Origin: Rostratula benghalensis
Lineage: Eukaryota > Chordata > Aves > Charadriiformes > Rostratulidae
DNA: 64,000 nucleotides
Assembly (NCBI GenBank): GCA_013399305.1
Contig: VXAI01000083.1
Span: 2,130,237-2,194,236, forward strand
Direction of reading: 5' to 3'
The position numbers and the translations under genes were made by a program. Below, piece after piece: positions 14,076 through 27,542 of the stretch. How positions within the stretch are numbered: the first letter of the stretch is position 1; every line of letters begins with the position of its first letter. The notes under the pieces were generated by a model that had not been told where the DNA came from, searched no databases, and saw only the letters and a program-made list of their open reading frames with translations.

Positions 14076-15240
14076 ATATTGCTAGGAAATGTGGTTGTGG
14101 TTGCTTAAACTGAACACTTGCTTAATAAATTAATATTTTGGTCTTGTGATTTCTAATTGGAAAATAACAGCTGTTCCTAGTTGGAACTGTCTACTTTGTC
14201 TTCTGGTGGTTTACAACAGAGTTGTAATAAAGATTTCACAAGCCTTCTTGCTTTCTCCATCCCACTCCCTGCTATCCTGCTAATGCCATGGGGGTGAGCA
14301 AGGGTACAGAACTTGAGCTGAAGCAGCATCACAGAATGTACAAAACCAATTCTGACTTTTTTTTAAACTTCTCTCAATCTTACTTCAGAATGTTAGTATA
14401 AATTATACTTCAAAATGAGCTTCTTTTTTTATGTTCTCTGAAACAGAGTTCTTTAAGACTTGTTTGAATCTGAAACTTTATCCAGTATCTATTGCGTTGC
14501 TTCATGCTGGACTTCTTCCTCTTAACTCTTTGCCCTGTCTGTCTTACCATTAATGGCACGTTATATTTTCAAGGCATTTACCAATGAAGGGGTTAGGAAA
14601 TGATCCTTTAAATGGTCATACGTTTGCTCGCATTTATACAAAGCAGTAAGGCAAGGCTGTGCTGCTTGCCAGCTGCCTGTACCTACAGCACACTCTCAGT
14701 GTACATCAGCAGCGTTATGGCCCTTTTGGGTGGGTGGGCAGGCAAAGGAGTAATTAATTACTCCTACAGTAGGGCAGCAGAACTCGTTGCACAAGCAGCC
14801 TGAATTCTGAAATGACATGATTTTTGGGTGCTTGTGTTGTCTTACTAATAGTTTTCTAACATCATGGTATTTAGGTTAGAAATGCAATCAAAAGCCCCAG
14901 AACTTTTGTAATCTGCAGCCAGTGTCAGCCATAAGGGTCTTATAGTAACTGGACTGTCCAGACCTACCTACTGATGGACTAGCTCTAGCTACAGCATACT
15001 GCAGTTGTCTGTATGAGCCAGCATTGGAAAGAGGTGGAAGCCTTTGGCAGTGCTTTTCATTGATATTTGCAATAGTGGAAACGTTGAGCTGCACTTGTCT
15101 TTGGAGAGTACTTCAGTGAGTACTGTCAGTCTTCCACAGCTCACATGGCAGGCTTTTCTTCCCTTCTCTGCTCCAACACCAATTCTCTACTTTCATGTGC
15201 CCTCATCTTTCATTTGTCTTCCGCAGGCTTGCCCTCCTGT

Positions 15241-16410
15241 CATAGAATCATAGAATGGTCCAGGAACCTCCTCTTCTCTAGGCTGAACAATCCCAGCTCC
15301 CTCAGCTTGTCCTCATAGCAAAGGTGCTCCAACCCCCTGAGCATCTTTGTGGCCCTCCTCTGGACCCACTCCATTGGGTCCATGTCCTTCCTATATTGAG
15401 GGCTCCAGACCTGCACACAGCACTCCAGGTGAGGTCTTGCCAGAGCAGAGTAAAGTGGCAGAATCACCTCTCTGCATCTGCCAGCAAGATATCTTTTGAT
15501 GCAGCCCAAGATGTGATCGACCTTCTGGGCTGCAAGTGCACATTGCCTGCTCATGTCCAGCTTCTCATCCATCAGCACCCCCAAGTCCCTTTCCTCAGTG
15601 CTGCTTTCTACCACTTCATCTCCTACTCTGTATTGATAATAAGGATTGTTCTGCCCCAGGTACAGAACCTTGCACTTGCTCTTGTTGAACCTCATAAGGT
15701 TCCCCTGGGCCCACCTCTCCAGCCTGGTCAGGTCCCTCTGGATGGCATCCCAATCCCTCTGTCTATATCGTTGATAAAAATGTTAAGCGGTACCGGTCCC
15801 AGCACGGACCCTTGAGGGTGCCACTGCTCTCCATCTGGACCTTAAGCCATTGAGGTCAACCCTCTGGCTGCGACTATCCAGCCAGTTCCTTATCCACTGG
15901 ACAGTCCACCCATCAAATCCGTATCCCTCTAGTTTGGCAAGCAGGATGTTGCGGGGGGATTGTGTTAACAGCCTTACAGAAGTCCAGATAGATCACATCC
16001 ATAAGGCATCCCTTATCTACCAACACAGACACCCTATCATAGAAAGCCACCAGACCTGCCCCTAGTAAAGCCATGCTGGCTGTCCTGAATCACCTCCCTG
16101 TCCTTCATGTGCCCAAGCGTGGCATCTAGAAGGATCTGTTCTGTGATCTTGCCAGGCACAGAGGTGAGGCTGACAGGTCGGCAGTTCCCAGGGTCCTCCT
16201 TTCTACACTTTTTAAAAATGGGTGTGATGTTTCCTTTCTTCCAGTCCACAGGGACTTCATCTACCACCACGACTTTTCAGATATCATGGAGAGTGGCTTG
16301 GTAACTACATCAGCCAGTTCCTTCAGGACTCTGGAATGTATTTCATCAGGTCCCATGGACTTCTATATCTTCAGGTTCCTCAGCTGATCGTGTACCTTTG
16401 TCTTCTGAAG
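15241..16410 (-). mobile_element. CR1 LINE, 5'-truncated, with internal 3' deletion
   Basis: CR1 is the main non-LTR retrotransposon of birds. Read on the - strand, 16037-16270 encodes reverse-transcriptase residues such as [12 protein letters not shown] and [16 protein letters not shown], and 15240-15695 encodes [34 protein letters not shown] and [20 protein letters not shown], which are classic CR1 ORF2 C-terminal blocks. The two blocks lie in different frames because of indels, so the copy is dead. The left edge is two copies of CATAGAAT (15241-15256), the inverse of the CR1 3'-terminal octamer repeat. The coding sequence runs almost straight into these octamers, so the usual last part of ORF2 and the 3' UTR are missing. 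The right (5') edge fades near 16410. It lies opposite to DACH2 transcription. Confidence 0.95.
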
Positions 16411-19269
16411 TAAGATTGAGACAAGTTTTAAAAAAAAAACAACACTGCTACCAAGCCTGCCCAGGGTATATGACTGGAGATTAAAAATATTTATTGTTTG
16501 GTTTTGTTACAGTTACAGTGTTACATAATATAGTGTTATTGCCTCACAAATGAAATAATTTGTGTTCCGAGTCAGAGCTGTATGGATGAGAAAATACTAG
16601 CTTTTATAAGCAGCCCTGGGTTTTTGAATGAATTTGTAGATACATGCTGGCATTTTTAGAAAAAAAAGGTAATGCAGAATAAATGGAATTTTTCAGGAAA
16701 TTATATATAGAATCAGAGAAAAATCTTGCAGTATAACATTTGGTCTCTTTGTTCTGTTCTTTATTTAGTTAAAAGTAACATTTCTAATTTAACCAAATAC
16801 AAGTTCAGCATGGCCTAAAAAAGTAAAAGTAAATGATTAGAGAAAGAAGTTCCCTGGCTGAATGAGTGTAATGAAACATAACTTGAGGAACACAAGCTCC
16901 TAATTCTTACTAAATAGATAGAATCCTGCAGTGTGCTGGTAACTAAACAAAATGGTTACAAACAGAATAATAAAGATTAAAAGAAAAATTAGAGAGTTGT
17001 GATCATTAATATTGTAATTGCATTGTAATCAGTATAATTCTTGAGGTAATTTCACTGACTCTACATATCTGGTCCTCTGTCAGTTCTTTTGCAGCTGCTA
17101 TCACACAATTTTTGTATACCCTTGATGACTTTTACTACTGTATCACAGTGTCAGCTGCATGACAGCAGCAGTGTTCCAGGATCAATATTATATTATGTCA
17201 TTTTGTGCTGTGACAGAGAGCTGGATAAAACTTCTAGATTTGCTTCTTTGGAAATGTACAGCTGAAACTAAAAATGGCCTGATAACAATCTGCATTAGAA
17301 GTAACGTGTATGAAAATGAAAAGGAGTACCGGGAGGAAGTAAGTGTATAGGAAAACAAGAGACTTAGGGCTTTGAGATACAAGATAAGGCAAGGTAACAT
17401 TGCTTTTCTATATGGGCTCTATCACTGCATTCAGTGATGTTAACACACTGCAGATAAGGTGGTGGTACCTATGAATCCCCTAGATTTTGCTGTATTTCTC
17501 AGGTAGAAGAAGACTATGTACAGTCTGTTAACAAATGACTTAAGCAAGAAACAGGGTAATTATACCTACCCACATCAGTTAGTGAATCAGGAACTCTCCT
17601 GACAGTATGATTTAGGAACTACTTGTTTCTTCCTCTTCTAATCTCCTGTTCTGAAGAAGTAGAAATGTTAATATCAGAGGTGAATAAATGTGTTCACTAG
17701 AATGCACATTCTGAAAAAGTTGATGTGCGTGTTTACATATTAACTTGCTAATGTAGTCATAAAGATTTAAAATTAGAATTGGAGTGGGATGACAAAATCT
17801 TGGAGGTTAGTAATAGATAGCAACAAATGTTCAAGCCTTTACAAAAGCAATGGTATGAAGTTATTATTAACGTGTTTAAAGCAGATATGAAAAACATACT
17901 GGTGGGTTGGGTCCAGATTACCTTAAAGTTATGGTGCAATTTAAATAGTACAGGTAAATAAGCAGGAAAACCAAACAGAAAGTATATATGATCATGACTG
18001 TTATGAGAGAGAGTTGATCACGTAATTTGTATAGTTAGAGTATTATTGTAAAGGATATGGCTTGTTTGGAAAGCAAAAACAACTGAAGAGGAAAGATGTC
18101 ACCTTATAAAATGGAGCATGTGCTCTTACTTGGAGGTTCAGGCTATGGAGGGATATGGCATGGGAGGACAGCACTGGGCTTGAGGGTAGCCTGTTCTTAA
18201 ACGTCACCAAAGCAGGAGAGGGTTTCATGTGGTTTTGGGTAGAATTATCCAAAGCACAGGACTTTGGTAATGGGAATTTTCCAGTGCAGACGTGTAAGCA
18301 GCATGTAATGATGTAATGAAATACTTTACAGAAGCTTTTATGTATATGTTAGAGAAAGCAGCTTTAAACTTTTTTTTTTTTTTAAAGTTCATGGTGTTTT
18401 TTTTGCTTTTTTTTTTTTTTTTTTTTAAGCTCAGGTGTAACCAAGAAAGAAGAACCAGTTGAGTATGTAAAAATGTAATAGAAATTGGGTGAGAGTGGCT
18501 ATGACATGTTAGAGTTTATAAGACCATGTGACAAGTAGAAGAAATAATATGTAAGGAAAACAGTGGCTTAAAATAATGGAGACTTGGGACTATTTGCATT
18601 GGGAGGTAAGAACTCCATGGTAGTAGAAGGGTAAAATTTTCCAGAAATCTTGGAATTCCTTTAAAATAAGCTAATATGGGCATAAATACAAATTATTCCA
18701 TCGCAGAGGAAAATAGCAACTGTAGAAGGAGGTCAGATTTGCTAAGCTAGGAATCTTTCTGTGCCAGTCTCAGAAGCAGTATGCCAAAGAAGGAGATCAG
18801 TGAAGGCAGTTGGGTTTTAGAACAGAATAGTGTGAGCATGTGGGAAGAATATGGTAGAGGCCAAAGAACAAAGTCAGATGCAATCAGCAGATTCCTTGTA
18901 GAGTAAGAGGAAGTCATTCTGCACGTCCGTCTTGGGAAGAGAAAATCAAGGGTTGATGCGCTGCAACGTGAAGGGAAAGAAATCAACAGATGGTGCTGGG
19001 AAGACAGAAGACTTTAATGCCTTCAGGTCACCTGCAGTTAGATGTCTGACTCAATTAATAGTGGTGACAAAAGTGCAAGATGTAAACTTGAGCAAGAAAA
19101 TAAGTTTGACAAAGCTTATTTAGGTTAGGTGTTTTCAAATCAGCTGGATCTGGAATAATGTAGTTGAGGAATGGTGGATGAGATGTTGGAGTGATTAATG
19201 GCTAACTTTGAGAAGTCATGGAGAGATGAGTGAGGTACAGGTAGAGTGGAAAAAAGGAAGGAGAATAAA
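16411..19269. other. Intron sequence, mostly featureless
   Basis: AT-rich, with T tracts near 18370-18426. The part 18740-19260 is purine-rich and could be diverged upstream LINE sequence belonging to the fragment at 19270, but I cannot match it. Confidence 0.45.
18370..18426. repeat. T-rich tract: runs of 14, 8 and 20 T
   Basis: Three T runs (18370-18383, 18397-18404, 18407-18426) are separated by short mixed spacers. This is a likely length-variable site. Confidence 0.95.
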
Positions 19270-19700
19270 GTGCGTGGAAATTACAGACCGCTCCAGATGA
19301 ATCAGAGAAATACTGTGACTAATAAACTGCTTGTGAGTGACCAGGAGGTAACAACAGCATGGATTTGTCAAGAGCAAGTTAGTTCAGGAGGATCTGACTT
19401 CCTCTTATAAAAGAATGACAGTCCGTAGAGAACAAAGGTGATGCCATAGATGTCATGTGTCTCCACTTCAGGAAGGTTTCTGATAGTGTGTTACAGTGTG
19501 TGCAAAATGCAGTCTGGCTATGAAACAAACAAAAATAGATGCAAAACAGGTTTGAAAATTGTACTTGGGAAAATACGTATCAGTACTCTTGTCAAAATCA
19601 AACACAGGAAAAACTGGAAGCACAGCAGTTGTGCAGATGGTCAGTGTTCTGTGTATTGAATATGAGTCAGCAGTTCTGTGGTGGTGTACCCATGGAAAAA
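19270..19700 (+). mobile_element. Old CR1/L3-type LINE reverse-transcriptase fragment
   Basis: Three conserved RT blocks can be read on the + strand. GNYRPL is at 19276-19293, the equivalent of GNYRPVSL. QHGFVKSK is at 19355-19378. AIDVMCLHFRKVSDSV is at about 19442-19489, the equivalent of the AVDVIYLDFSKAFDTV block carrying the first catalytic aspartate, here replaced by histidine. Further on, LNMSQQ at 19656-19673 matches the LDMSRQ/LNMSQQ block of ORF2. In an intact element that block lies several hundred bases further downstream, so a large internal deletion separates the two halves. Divergence is much higher than in the two clear CR1 copies, which suggests an ancient insertion. Confidence 0.85.
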
Positions 19701-21742
19701 CTGCACTTGGTGGTATAAAAAATTAATATTGCAATTACAAGGCAGGGTGGCATAAGGTGAAATTTTGTATGTGAAGTTTTGTGAAATTTTGAAGCAAAAA
19801 CTTTAGAAAAAATTGCACCAAATCAAGGGAATCCAGAACAACAAGCATCAGAACTTTCAAAGGGTTGATGTAGAAAACATCATATAATAAACCACTAATT
19901 TCAGTTATTTTCTCAAAACTCATGTTACTTTGACTAGTTAACTAGTATGGAATTCTGCCTCCCTAATGCTTTGATATTTAGTAGTAAGTTGAAATTAAAC
20001 TATTGTTATATCCTTCTCTTCTGAGAACGTAATTATGTTCTGTCATCAAAGTTTAGTTCCTTATGCCTATTTGTAACTCTTGTTGTCAGGACTGGGATTA
20101 ATTTCTCTAACCCTAAGGACATGGGGTTCATGATCTCTCAGAACCGCTCTGCCTGTAAAAGTCTGATTTGCCTTTACCTATGAGGGGTCAGAGAGAGAAA
20201 AAGCAAAAGAGAGATCCCTGCTTCCTGACATGTTTCAGGCTTTACTGTCCAGTATAGGGCATATTAACTCTTACTTAGTTAAATAGCATCTCAGCAAAAA
20301 CTGGGTTATTTGTTCTTTCTGGGAATTTTATTCAGAAAATGCAACTCAAAATGCTAAAAGAAGGTATGTTTTAAAGACTTTATAACTTCTGTTATTTGTC
20401 TTCACTGACTGTGTTGCCAAATATTCTAGAGGAGTCCTACTTAAAGATTTTTAATAATTTCAAAAGACAATTTGTTTTTTCCCTTAATGTCAGTTTTTTA
20501 TCCTTAGGGGATGACTGGGTATAGATTGAACTTTAAAGGCCAGTTTCTTTGCTAGGTCAGTCTTCATCAAAGAAAGTAGGATGAGGAGGAACTTAGCCCT
20601 GTTCGGCACAGGTGCCCACCAGTTGTAGAACCTGGTCCATTAGGTGTGCTTTCCTGTTTGTGCAACAGGCATGTTGTGTCTGTCTAACTGAAACTGTAAT
20701 TAATTCTAATCATTTGCATTCCAAAATTATGAATTCTAGCAGCCAAACTGCATTTTTCTTTATGTGCCAAATGCTACATTTCATAAATACCACAATTAGG
20801 ACAAAAATATTAATGTGAATCTGTTTGCAGCATGAAGGAGAGAGCAACGGCAATTAAGCCAGGGTAGCATGTTGGGCTTCTACCCAAGTATTACAGTTTC
20901 CCTAGATATAATAAAAATGAATTGTTATTGAACTTGTTTTGAGAAAGGCAGGATACTTACATTACAATTACTGGCTAATTTTTGTGGGCTTTTGTATTCT
21001 CATGTGCAAATGCTGTCAGTTATGCAGGATTAAGTTGTGACTTAAGGATTATAGTTCCTGCTAACATCTGGGCTAAGTTTTGAGCTTTTGTTTCCTGTCT
21101 TATTTTCGTCCAAATTACAGCCAGTATTTTTAGCTTGTTACCCAGACGGGATCTTTTAAATATTTTAAATTTAAATTACTTTTTTACACCAGTTATATTT
21201 TCTGTTTAAAGTATAGTCTGTAGAAGATGTAAAAATTAAAAATTCTAGTTTTCTTTTTTGCCATTTTATTCCAAGGGCAATTGCATAGGACTGTGCTTGT
21301 TAACAAATGAAAGAGTCTTATTATAAGGGCTGCAAATCTGTCTGTAGGATGGGATTTGAATCACTGTCAGTGGAGAGCAAGTGTGTTTATAATAACTAAA
21401 ATCCCACGTGTTCATAATTGACATAATTAGAGGCTATGTGCACGATTTCCCTGTAGAGAAGAAAGATAATGATTTTGAAACCTTGTTTGTTAGGGATTTT
21501 TAATATACTTTTATTAAAAAGGAAAAGGAAATCTGGTATTTGCAGCAGCCTATACTCTTACTCATGCGGGGACTTCAGATAAAATAGTGGCTTCCTTTAC
21601 ATGATTTGTACATCATTACAAATCATCACGTTCCATTCTCTTTCACAAAGGTTGGTTGGAAGTCATGACTTTTTGTCAGGATATATTTGAATATCTGCTC
21701 GATTTATCTCTCAAAAATTAAGTTGGTGTTGCTGGAAGCATT

Positions 21743-21760
21743 TTGTTGTTGTTGTTGTTG
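21743..21760. repeat. (TTG)6 microsatellite
   Basis: Six uninterrupted TTG units can be read directly. Confidence 0.95.
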
Positions 21761-23040
21761 CCAGGAATATGTATTCTAGATGTAGTTTTATTTTGAGTCG
21801 TATGGTTTTGCCATAAGTTTCCAAATCTAATCTAAGAGAACACAATTTCCTCCATATTTAGAAGAGGAAATTAAATGTTTTCTAAAAAGCAGACACTCGG
21901 TAACTACTATATTTTTGATCTGTCTAAAGAGAAATACCTGGACTTCTGCTGCTCAGTGTTTGGATAACTTACTTTTTGAGACTTGTATATACTGCTGCTG
22001 AAAACAGCAAAAAACCAAATTTTGCCATCCTGTTGCTAAAGTGTTGGTTACAGGCTTTAATGTGAAATGACTGTTCTGTAGTCAACATGAGATAGGTACC
22101 ACACAGGCCATGAAATAATAAATTTCGTATGTTTTCAGCATTCTTCAGCAACATTCAACTACAGTAGAAGTTGATTCAGTAGAAACCACTGACATTTCAA
22201 TTTGCTCTCTCCAAATGGTAGTTTTTGTAATAAAAAGTGAATTCTAATGACCAGGGAAAGCTCATTTGAAACAAAGCAAGCCGTCTGTTAGTTTTATTTT
22301 GATTGACAAGCGTGCCATGGATAAACTGTTGGCTGACACTAGAACATGCCTCATCAGAGCAGTCTACAATGTCCCCAAAGTCAGCTGAAAACATTAAATA
22401 ACATAGAGCATCAGGATCTTGGAACGGTTTGAGCGACAGGAAACAAACTGGTTTTTGTTTTTCATTTGGTTTGTTTGTAGGTATAAAAAGGAATCTGGTG
22501 AGTGTTTACATCTTCCCATGACATTTTGCACTAATACTGTTGCAAACAGATTACAGAGTAGAATATTAAATAAATACCACAAAAGGAACTTCTGGTTTTC
22601 AGTTTCCCCTAGTGCTGAATGACAGTAATCCTCTCTGACAAAAGAGGGTTATTGCCATTAGTTAATCCTGTTATGTAGTTCCCTCAACAGCCTGTAACAC
22701 ACGTTGATCAAGACTGGGAAAATCTAAAATGTCAAACTAAGCGGCCACTGATCATCTTGACTATGAGGGCATAGTAAAAGCAACCCAGAGCTGGATGTCT
22801 GCATCAGCAGAGTATTTAACATCTACATGTAAGCTGAAATCCTGCGTTTGAGCTGAAAGATGCACACTGTCATTAGCATCCCCTGCTGGCTGCCGTTTGC
22901 CCAATTAAGAGGTGATTTCAGTCACCTTCTATGCACCCACTGTGAGTATCGACTTGAACGTTGGTAGGTAACAACATACAGGAGATAAACTTGTTTAGAT
23001 AATTATTCATGTGCTGAGCCCTGTCAGAGCACATAAAGTG

Positions 23041-23071
23041 AAATTCTGCATGCTACAGTGTGCAGAAATTT
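23041..23071. repeat. Imperfect hairpin-forming inverted repeat
   Basis: aaattctgca and tgcagaaattt can pair with a single bulged base around a ten-base loop. It sits in a mixed-composition, low-repeat stretch (22680-23110). The stem is too short for a typical miRNA precursor. Confidence 0.6.
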
Positions 23072-24487
23072 TAGCCAACTTGTTGTTACCAAAATGGTTT
23101 TGAAGACTATGTATGGCTTGAATGTTTACTAAGTCCTGCCTAAAGTTACATGTAAGTCATGAGTCTGGTGATTGCTTAAAAAAAAAAAGCATCCATGAAC
23201 AGTTAGGTTATCCAAGTTGGGGGCTGTGCTGAAAGAGTTAATGAATCTTTAGTTAACTTAAAATTTTAGAAGGGGAGTTCATGTGCATTAGGGTAGAAAG
23301 TCTGTTTCAGGAAGTAGAGCCGTGTCTTTCACCACTGCCTTCAGTTAGCAGCTAAGGCTTTGGAATCAAATGAGTCAATTGCTATTAATCATCTTTGTTG
23401 CTTTAATAAAGAGGGTTTAAAGATACACACTGTGTCTGTTCATGGAGATAGACATTCTAATTCCATCCTGTGAGGTTGAGGATGCTTCTCCACTTCCATT
23501 GCAACTTTGAACTTCATTAAAATTTGAGTGATTTGTGTGTTTTCTGTGTTTCAGAGCATGTGACAATTTTGTAAAGTTGTGATTCTGAGTGAAACTTCAG
23601 CGAACTTGATTATAAACATATTGTCATGGCAGGAGATGCTAACTTCTCTTGCATCACTCGTATTTCAGTGCTTGTCAATAAGAAGTTACAATGAGAAGGT
23701 TGCAGTACAATGAAAAATGTTGGGCTTTCATGTCATCTTTTCATATCCATATCTATCAGTTTTCTTTGATACTGAATATCTTTCAAACTAATCATCAGTA
23801 GTAACAAGTTTGGCTCAATGAATTTTCACAAAGCAATAATAAAGTTCTTATGCAGCATGTAATATAATATCCTAACTCTGTAAGCACTCATTACTATATG
23901 ATCTAAACAAGTAAAACGTATTTAGTTCTGGCAGTTTTGAATATATATAAGTAATTTTCAGAATATTTGAAAATATTCAGAATAGTTATTTCAAAATAGT
24001 GTGTGTCTTTGGACCTCAAATGTTTGACAGTTATCCAGCAGGATTGGTTTCTCTATGTCAGTCTGTTGGTTGGGGATTTCTGAAAAGCATATGACGTGGT
24101 AAAGGAGAGGCAATTATGTTTCAGCCATCTAATATATCAAATCACAAATTGATTATTTTTCAGAATATAGGAATTAGATTAATTACTACTTTTTCTTTAA
24201 ATAAGCCTACACTGAAAGCCTGTAGCTTACAGTGCTGCTGCTTGGAGAATGACTAGTCATTTATTTCTAGTCATAGCAATTGAAATCCAATATTTATTCA
24301 TTTACCACTCAGTAATATATTTGACAGTTGTGTTGAATAACTGAGTAAATTGCTGCCTCTAAACTCCTAGCCTTTTTTTTTTTTAAATTCACAGTATCTA
24401 GAAACGCTGCTGATAATATAGTAGTTACAGTATCTACAAATTAATGTTGTTGAGATGCCACTTACTGTGATTATGGCTGCAGATTGG

Positions 24488-24511
24488 ACTTTTTTTTTTA
24501 AAAAAAAAAGT
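24488..24511. repeat. Perfect T10-A10 palindrome
   Basis: AC, ten T, ten A, GT: 24 bases identical to their own reverse complement, able to form a hairpin or cruciform. A shorter relative (C, eight T, eight A, G) is at 40190-40207. Confidence 0.9.
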
Positions 24512-25890
24512 ATCACTGATTCAAATTCAAGCTGAATAAGCTATTATAGTGAGTAAAATCATTTCAGCAAATGATGCAGAAGTCAGATCCATAATGTTCC
24601 CTTTATGAAGAGCAGCTGTTTTGGATGTTTTGAACCTGCCAGAGGTCTTGGCTATGATTGATGCAAGTAGGAATCTCACAGCTAGTTTTCTGCATAACAC
24701 TTTGAACAGACACGGCGCGTTTCTTCTTGTTTCTTTTTAAAAAATTAATTCCTGCAGCCCAAATATCAAAGTGCTGTTCCCTGTTAAGACTGCAAAGATG
24801 ACATCAGGGTCTTCCTATCAGACAACAGAAGGACCCTGTTGGTAATGTGAAAGATAACGTGCAACTTGCAGGTCCAGTTGCTCACCCAGCATCAAGGTGT
24901 GATACAGTGTGGGTAATGGAGGACATTGGCTTGTATGAGGTCAACCCTGTGATACCAGCTGAAGAACGCAGTTTTATCTTTTCATTGTGAGACACGTTAA
25001 AGATCTTTTATGTACAAAAGGTCTTAGGATCACGGATGGCAAGATCATAATCATAGTATAATAAAATTAAATGCAGTCTTTGGTGTTCAGCTATGTATTT
25101 TGTGCTTGTGTTGTTGATACAGGAATTATAAGGTGAAGGAAAATAGTCTTGAAGGAAGTCTACAGTAACTGTACAGTTATATTTATGGAAATTATTCTCG
25201 AGACTAGTGGGAGATTGATTTGCCAGGGCTTATTATTGAATAGCATTATACCATTGCACCTACATCTGCTTTCTTTTGGTCATACATACCCTGTAGGAAA
25301 TCCCATATGATTTTGTAACTCCTGTGAAGAAACTTCCAGTGCTGAAATAATAGTTGGTTTTCTTGAAATACTGCCTGAACAGAGGATTTATCCACTGTAT
25401 GTTGACCTTTTGTGTGAGAGTTGAGAAGGCATAACTACATGAAGGCAAGAGGAGCTCTTGTAGAGGGGAAGAAGCAGAACCTGCACACAGTTGTGACTGG
25501 TCTGGTCATTAGACATTAGACCCTGTAGGTTCAGTAGTTTTTTAGGACTGTTTCATGCTGTCCTCTTGGTTGAAAAAAAAAATACAGCATTTAAGAGAGG
25601 GGAGAAATTTCGTGTCTTGTTTTTTTTTTCTGGAAGTGTTAATTCATCACTTGCAGGTTTTCAACACTGACTAGTGAAATGGAGAAAATATTTCCACATT
25701 ATCTTCCTTGCTAGTGTTGTGTAACAAGCAGAACTGCTGCAGGGTAGCAGGCAGACCTGACTTTGCAGATATCTGAAAGATGTAACAAATAATTGCTTTT
25801 GTAAATAGCTCAGTCTGTGCTGGAAAACTGATGAAAAGAGTTGCTTGGGGTTTTTTTCAAACTTTGATTTTTCTTAGTGAACTAAGTATA

Positions 25891-25922
25891 ATTAAGGCCC
25901 TTTCCAACAGTGAGACCATTGT
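25891..25922 (+). mobile_element. Possible CR1 3'-end scrap
   Basis: 'attaaggccctttccaacag' followed by 'tgagaccatt' resembles the CR1 end 'aaggtcccttccaacc…accattctatg'. It is only about 30 bases long, so chance similarity is possible. Confidence 0.3.
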
Positions 25923-27542
25923 TAGCCCCTCTCAAATACAAAGTTGATATCAGACAGCAAAGTCTGAAAACCTAAATACATCTTAATGAAAATGTTGCCA
26001 CATTTATTGGGTTGTTCTGTAATCAGTTGATTTATCTAAAGAAGGACTTTTAATAAAATGTAACTTATCTGCATTCCCTATTTTTGAGGTAGGGAATTTG
26101 GAATATCAGTTTACCTTCAAAAAGATGTTAATCTGAAGTATAGGGTTTTGTGGTGGTGATGGTGCTGTTTCGTGGGCTTTTTTTTTTTTAATCTGGAGAT
26201 CATATTTGCTGAAATGATGTGTTAAGAATATTAATGGCTGCTGCCAAGCATTAGGTGAGACAGCCACAACACACAAAATGGGAGTGGGTTCCCTTTTCCT
26301 CCAGGAGCGCTGCAGGTGATCTGTTCTCCCAGTGTTTTGTGGAAGCAAAAGGATGCAAATAAGCAAGTGCTGATGAAAGAGTACATTTTATTTTCTCACT
26401 TCATCTCCTGCCAGAGAAGCTTAATGGTATTTTAGAGCTGATATTACACCTCCGAAAAGGGGTAATGCGTCTTTAAAAGCTAAACTACATCTTCTTTACT
26501 TTTATCAAATTCTCTATAAATCTTTCATGACAGTTTATTTAACAAAGTGTCATTGAAACTGTATAGATGATTGATGTGACCCATGTAAGATCAACATGAA
26601 ATGTTTGTAAATGTCAGCAAAATGTGACCATCTAGAAGCAAGTAAGGATGGTGTTGCTGTGAAAGTGAAAAACAAACAGAAAATGTTTATCTTATTCTTT
26701 ACTTTATGGGATGAAATTAAAAATTCAGAAAAGTAGTATTACATGATTTTTCTTGGACATCATGCCATGAAGTGGAGAAGAGGACCCAAATTTGTTTTTT
26801 TTACTGTGCTTTTATTATTGGCTTTTTTTTTACAGTGGCTAACAGTTTCTCACCTATTTAAAAGAAAGGTCCCAATTTCACTTCTCAGAAGAATAATACT
26901 AATTTGGATTCAAAAGTGATAGAAAATAGACCAGAGTGTAAACAAACTAGGTTTATTCAAGCCGCTCGTGTCAGAAGAGCTGGAAACAAGTTGAGGTTTT
27001 TCCCTGAAGGATGCTAATTACATGAAAAAAAAATCTAACGGTACATGTGCATTGCTATTGAAAGTTTCTTGGATATGTTAACTTGTATCAATGCTGTGCT
27101 TCTGATTTTTGTATAGTTAATTTAAAATACAGGAGGATTCTACTGGTATCCTGGTGAGAAACTAACTTTGGGGTTCACCTTTTTATCTCCTTCATTCCTG
27201 ACTTATCTTTTACCAGGATCTATGAGATCAAGGAAAGGACTGACTTTTAGGGTTCTTTAGAACCCTCTGAGTGACCTTGCATTGCAGCTTTTTTTGTGCC
27301 TTTAATAGCTCCTATTTTTTTCTGCACAAAACTGCAACATGGAGTGTCATATGCTGTAGTTCTGCATGTCCTGCAGTTTATAGTTCTATGTGGTTTTGGT
27401 GGGTACTTAGACACTGATAATATTACAGGTTCTTAGGAAGTTTGCTACAAGAAATTTATTGCTCATTATTTCACCCCTGGGGAGAAATATGAAGAGATGT
27501 TGCAGAATGTCTTTTGGTCAAAGGTATAAATTTCTGCATGAG

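Noticed and set aside
15324..15815. 163-codon + strand open frame
   Set aside because: It is the shadow of the CR1 ORF2 lying on the - strand at the same place.
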